Shown here one piece after another: positions 59,361 through 64,000 of a stretch of DNA of 64,000 nucleotides. This DNA comes from Pseudisothecium myosuroides (taxonomy: Eukaryota; Streptophyta; Bryopsida; Hypnales; Lembophyllaceae), in NCBI GenBank assembly GCA_951799445.1, contig OX637296.1, forward strand, positions 6,076,001-6,140,000, read 5' to 3'. Within the stretch, counting starts at the first letter, position 1. Each line of letters starts with the position of its first letter. The notes beneath the pieces were generated by a model that was not told the DNA's origin, did no database searches, and saw only the letters and a program-made list of their open reading frames with translations. Made by a program: the position numbers and the translations under genes.

Positions 59361-62300
59361 TTTTGTTTTGTTTTTTTGGAAAAGGAAGGTGACCATTAAA
59401 AACCCAAAAGGGGGAAGAATACATTCAATCCGGCTCACGCGGGATGTACAGCCTAGGTGGAAGGCTGAAAGAGAGGTGCCACTCGGGCTTGTGGAGAGTG
59501 CCAGAGCAAAAGACATCATTCTTACACTAGGTGTTCATAAACACTTGGCTGATGATTCCTTTTCTCTCCTCACCGCATCTATTGTAGAAAAGTCAGTATG
59601 TGGTTTCTATGGGCCATACTAGCCATAATCGTATCTCTCCAGGCTAGGGAGCTAATCTCTTCACTACTGCTAGTCTGGTCGTCAAAAACCTTCCTATTTC
59701 TAGCACACCAGATGCGCCAAAGTATGGTAGACCTCAGGATGTCGCTGGCGATATTGAGTGTGGATTCGCGGGGGTATACTGTCCCTCTTCGTTGTATGAG
59801 CCTGGCTTGATACCCGTAATAGCTTCACGCCATGACGGGGTCTCATCGAGATCCAGTGTTTGTCTGATGTGCCGAAATCTACACCATACCCGGCGGGCGG
59901 CTCTATAGAAGTAAAGAAGGTGCTCTGTCGTTTCCCTGCAATTTAGGTTGCAGCTTTTACAGATGGGGGAAAACCCCATCACTGAACTCCAACTCGCAGT
60001 GGGGAGACCCCCGGAATTTATGAGCCACAGAAAATATTGTAGCTTTGCCGGTCTGTTGTTGTCCCAGATGACACGCGTCGCACGTTCCGCCTCTTGCGTT
60101 GTCAACTTTAGCACGTCCATCTTCTTGAATAGTCTTGAAGTGGAAACTTTCTTGTGAAGACCGATGGTGTAGCCCAATTTTGTGGAGTAGCCGAAGAACT
60201 CCTTGGTTTGTCCTGCTCGTTGGCTCCACTGCCACTCTCTTGGGTCGAAGGTGAGTTCCTACACTGGGCCCTGTAGCCATATCATTCCTGTAAATTTGTG
60301 ATCAGGGTTAATAAATGTGTTGTCGAGCTCCCCTCCTGTGGTGATGACTCGTGCTTGCCGTAATTCCTTCCCCGTCATGTCGTAGAGGGGTTCTTTCTCG
60401 TCACACCTGTAGAAATTTGAGTGAATGGAATAGAATCGCTTACCTGAGTGAGGCCCCTGCATCTGGAATATAATTGTTAGTGGTTGATACGGGTATTCTA
60501 CAACCCACTCATGTGTTTTGTAAGGTTGTGATTGGGTGAGTGACCAGGTATTAGGGATTGCGTTGATTATTTCTTGTTTTTTGGCCCGGGAGTAGCTATT
60601 GCCAATAATTTGATGCAGTGCCTCGTCACTCTTCTAGTTGTGTGTAGTTGTATCCCACATGTCCTGTAATTTCAAGATTCCTTTCCTCATCCAGGTGCTT
60701 CCGTATGAGTAAGAGGTGTCTCCTAACATACTGTCACTGGGACCTAGTATTTCTCCGTTCCAGAAGATTTGTTGTCTCCTGGTTGATTCTTTCCCGTTCG
60801 GCTGAATTAGCTCCAAGCCCTGTCTTATCTGACACCATGCTTTCCATACAGCCCACCATATGTCAAACCCATTCCCGTGCACCCTATTTGCAAATAGGAT
60901 GAAGTGGATACTTGAAGGCCATTTACCACCTCTTTTAGGCCGTAATGATTTCATTCGATGTTGAATGATGGTTTTCCAGAGTGCGTTGCCTGGCATTAAG
61001 CCCCTCACCATGAGTTTAGTAAGGAGGGCTTGGATTTGTAAGGATGGGTCAATTAGTTTGATCCCTCCTTGAGCTTGAGGTTGGATGAGTGAATCCCATT
61101 CTACCTTAGCTCTACAGTTCCTCTCACCATTCTCTCCAGACCAGATGTAATTACAAATGAGAGCATTGATTTTAGTTAGGGTGTCTAGGTGAGGTGCCCA
61201 ACACGAAGCCAAGTAACATATTGATGCAAGAAGTATTTGATTAGCCACTAGCACTCTACTTGCTAGTGAAAGTTTTGTAGTGCTCTAGTAGGTTAATTTT
61301 TGTTTCAGATTTTGTAGTGCAATTTTAAACCTTTGTTCCGTGGAGACCTTAAACCCTACTACAAATCCTAGGTATCTGGTGGTTTCTCCTGGTTCTAGCC
61401 AGTGTAAGAGGACTTCATTCTCCCACTCAAAGGTCTTGGGGGTGTTGCTTATCCATATGGCTTTGGATTTATGCCAGTTTATTTTTGACCCTGAGGCTAG
61501 GGCAAATATTTCTAGGGCTGATTTGGCTCTGTCAAGGTTCTCAACGGTCCCTGTAAGATATAAATTCGTGTCATCTGCAAATTCTTGGTCCGTTACACTT
61601 TCCTTTGAGTCTAGGAGTCTAAGGCCTTCAACTTTTAGGTCTGCTAGGAGGTATCCTAAACTGTCTGCTATAAATAAGTAGAGGAACGGTGCTAGTGGAC
61701 ATCCTTGTCTTATAGATCTAGATAGTCTGAAAGGTGAGCTTTGATTTTTGTTTACATCTACTTTGCACCATGAGTCTGTGTACAATGCCCTGACCCATTG
61801 GATCCATTGTTCGCTGAAACCTATGGTTGAAAGTGTGCCTTCTAGGAAACCCCATTCAACTCTATCATAAGCTTTTTCAATATCTAGGAGAAGCATTACT
61901 AAGGGTTGTGACGATTCAATGGCCCATTCAATTGATTCATGGGCTAAAAAGATGTTGTCAATTATACTTCTACCCCTGATGAATCTGGTCTGGTTAGGTC
62001 GGATTATGGTATCTAAGAGAGGTTGTAATCTTCTGGCCAGTATTTTAGCGATTATCTTGTAAACCGTCCCTAATAAAGTGATTGGTCGCCAGTTTTTTAG
62101 GTTCGTTTTAGGACCTCCCTTTGGAATTAAACAAAGTACACTAGTATTGAGTTCGTTGAGAAGCTTACCTGTGTTTAGCGTTTCTTGACTTGCCTCGAAG
62201 ATGTCATTGCCAATTGAGTCCCACAGCGCCTGGAAGAACTCTGCCGGTAGTCCATCTTCCCCGGGGGCCTTTCCAGCTGGGCAAATGCATGGTTGAGTGG

Positions 62301-63169
62301 CTCAATTTCTTGTCGCACTTTTAAAAACTGCAAACAACTCATTTTCAAATTGATCTATAGGTCACTTATATTTATTTTTTTCTATGAAACAACTTGATTT
62401 AGGTAAAATAACTTGATGTCCAATAGTTCTATGATTTTTTTAATTTTTTTTATATATAGTATGTGAATGCTAGGGACTTTTGAAAAAAAGTGGGTGTAAC
62501 AAATCTGTTATCAACAAAATTAGAAAGGACTTTTAAAACTTCTTTGCCTTAACCAAATGAATTATAGGTACTACGTTTCTAATAGAGTTTAAACTAATGT
62601 TTCTAGAAAACAATGTCTCCTAACGTAGATCTTCTTTATGTGTTTGCTAGGGACTTTTTAACAACTTTTCAAACACTGAATTTTATGAAGTCCTTTTCTC
62701 TTAGCCAATATTTTTTTTTTCCAAAAATCATTTTCCTAAAGTATAATAATTTTCAACGTCTAGGGGCGCCCAAAAAGCTAGGTATTTTTAGATTTTTTTT
62801 TAAATTTGTTCTTATAGAATTCACTCTCAAGCATTTCACTCAAACATTTTACTCACAAAAAAGGACTTTTTTGGACTTGGACTTTTGCCAAAAATGAGCC
62901 ACTCAACCATGCATCCACCCAACTGGTAGCTCCTTCAGGGCTTGCAGAAGTTCGTCTTTAGATATCTCCTTTGTGAGTAGCTCGTTCATTGATTCGTTGA
63001 CTTTTTTTGGTATCGTGCTCCAACATCTTGCCCTGGCTTGCAGACATTCTACTGATTCTCCCTGGGTGGAGAAAAGTTCCTGATAGTATTTTGTTGCATA
63101 CTCCGCCATCTCTCGGTTAGTGTTATATTCTTTCCCTTGTTCATCAATTAGCTGCTGGATAAGGGGGTT
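59361..63169 (-). mobile_element. 5'-truncated LINE (RT and zf-RVT), dead
   Basis: The minus strand encodes, in order: a pre-RT linker (KYYQELFSTQG, 63090), the RT start (LKELPVG / AGKAPGEDGLPAEF, 62930 and 62280), RFIRGRSIIDNIFLAHE, LDIEKAYDRVEW, IRQGCPLAPFLY and the catalytic FADD box (EFADDTNLY, about 61575), then a C-terminal region and an RT-associated zinc-binding segment (CKSCNLNCRETTEHLL, about 59960). Amber TAGs interrupt the frame at 61287-61285 (Trp expected), near 60635 and near 60262. The A-rich tail appears as ttttgttttgttttttt at 59361. A perfect 18-bp duplication AAAAACAACTAATAAGTT (59343-59360 and 63170-63187) proves target-primed insertion. ORF1 and the endonuclease are missing, so it was truncated on arrival. 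A nested element lies at 62287-62912. Confidence 0.92.
62287..62912. mobile_element. ~626-bp hairpin element nested in the LINE RT
   Basis: Left end gcatggttgagtggctcaat, right end (other strand) gcatggttgagtggctcatt. The interior is AT-rich with imperfect internal symmetry (ggacttttgaaaa, caaaaagg..). It interrupts the RT between ELPVG and AGKAPGEDG. Flanking ccagctgg/ccaactgg may be a decayed 8-bp target duplication. No coding. Confidence 0.72.
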
Positions 63170-63187
63170 AAAAACAACTAATAAGTT

Positions 63188-64000
63188 ACTTAGTGGCTAT
63201 AGAACTTCCAAATGGTGGTATATATAATCTTACAAATCTCCATATAAAGCAATGATTATAATCCCAAAATCTAAGCTAACAAATGGGAGGGTGGGTGGAA
63301 AAATGTATTCTAGTTTCATGGCATAAAATATTCCCATAAAATCTCTTGACTTTAAGGATATTAGAACCCCTTGTCTTCCAAACTTATTATATTGCAATCT
63401 AAGGAAATCAACTCCAAAATTTCTAATCATAGTACATGTCAGGAGACTTGCACTTAAAGAGGATTCTAGGGAAAAAAAAAAAAAAAAATCACGAAATCTG
63501 AGTGCTTTGGCAAGATACAGCTTGGCTGATTGCCTGATTACTCACTGCGGCACTTTTTTAGAGTGACAGACTAAGCTTTGAAATAGCTTGGTTTGTCACT
63601 CTGGAGGAGCCCTCCGGAGGGTTGAAATTTTTTGTAATAGTTTCAGGCCTATTCCCTTGTTCTGAACAAGCAATATCACCATTAGATTTTTTATTTATTT
63701 ATAATTATTAAAAAATAAAAATAAAAAATAAAAATTTGACGTGGCACTCTCTCGACCACGTCAGATTGTTGACGTGGCAAGTTCCCACAGTCTGGGAATT
63801 CAAAATAACTCGCGGTCCTCCCTAGCCTACAGCTCTCTGCTAATGAAATTTGTGTCCCTAAAATAACAAGCACTGATGAGATCAAGTGGGCAAGGATTTG
63901 GGGATGAATGGGATGGATTTGGGGACAAATGGGACAGATTTTGGCATTGACCATTGCAGCTTTCCTAACACAAAGGGTCGACAATTAACTTGGCAATTAA
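63188..64000. other. Intergenic after the LINE
   Basis: Contains an A18-like run at about 63474-63488, a 17-18 bp inverted repeat agagtgacagactaagct / agcttggtttgtcactct (63562-63603), TGACGTGGC/GCCACGTCA-like strings near 63738-63780 and short 'gggatggatttggggaca' repeats at 63900-63940. No gene recognised. Confidence 0.45.

Noticed and set aside
1..64000. CRISPR array, bacterial operons, phage or plasmid features
   Set aside because: Spliced plant genes, LINE and MITEs show nuclear plant DNA. The regular repeats are tandem or foldback, without repeat-spacer structure.
1..64000. tRNA, rRNA or snRNA genes
   Set aside because: No cloverleaf-like or rRNA-like sequence was noticed by eye; a covariance-model scan would be decisive.

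Overview
This is nuclear DNA from a land plant. It has spliced genes with GT-AG introns, a plant-specific glutamine-rich nuclear protein, legume-lectin receptor kinases, a ferredoxin-NADP reductase relic, Arabidopsis-type CCCTAAA telomere-like motifs and a dense load of small DNA transposons. Gene density is low: one apparently intact gene, two broken tandem receptor-kinase copies, one enzyme pseudogene and one LINE in 64 kb. The species cannot be fixed from the sequence alone; the gene-poor, MITE-rich landscape does not discriminate between plant groups.

Layout. 1-24 kb is AT-rich and repetitive: a degenerate ~303-bp repeat array (1-1700), an 80-bp tandem repeat (3938-4160), ~130-bp coding-like repeats (6.4-7.8 kb), segmental duplications (12-16 kb) and at least six hairpin MITEs with CACTA-type ends and 3-bp target duplications. 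No complete gene is visible there. One MITE splits an otherwise continuous reading frame at 16.2-16.85 kb. 24.1-36.5 kb is the gene-rich core: a GC-rich promoter/leader with four ~21-bp TGACGTG-type repeats, then a 10-exon gene for a predicted 1,912-residue Gln-rich protein of the family annotated in Arabidopsis as dentin sialophosphoprotein-like (AT5G07940/07970/07980 type).

37.2-54.4 kb holds two minus-strand tandem copies of an L-type lectin receptor kinase. Each has a premature TGA, only ten codons apart, at the same place in the kinase N-lobe. Copy 1 also has a frameshift and has lost the catalytic Asp. Copy 2 carries an 873-bp TA-flanked MITE in its lectin exon, beside a ladder of three 5-bp units shaped like Tc1/mariner excision footprints. 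Between the copies lies an intronless root-type FNR pseudogene that is itself split by a MITE.

54.5-56.7 kb is a nested cluster of DNA elements: a Mutator-like MITE with a perfect 9-bp duplication, and a foldback element with a second element inside it. 59.3-63.2 kb is a 5'-truncated LINE flanked by a perfect 18-bp target-site duplication, with another hairpin element inside its reverse transcriptase.

Overall, this is one conserved single gene next to a region where tandem duplication and DNA-transposon activity have degraded receptor genes. The strongest leads are the footprint ladder, the paired kinase stops and the MITE-split reading frame.
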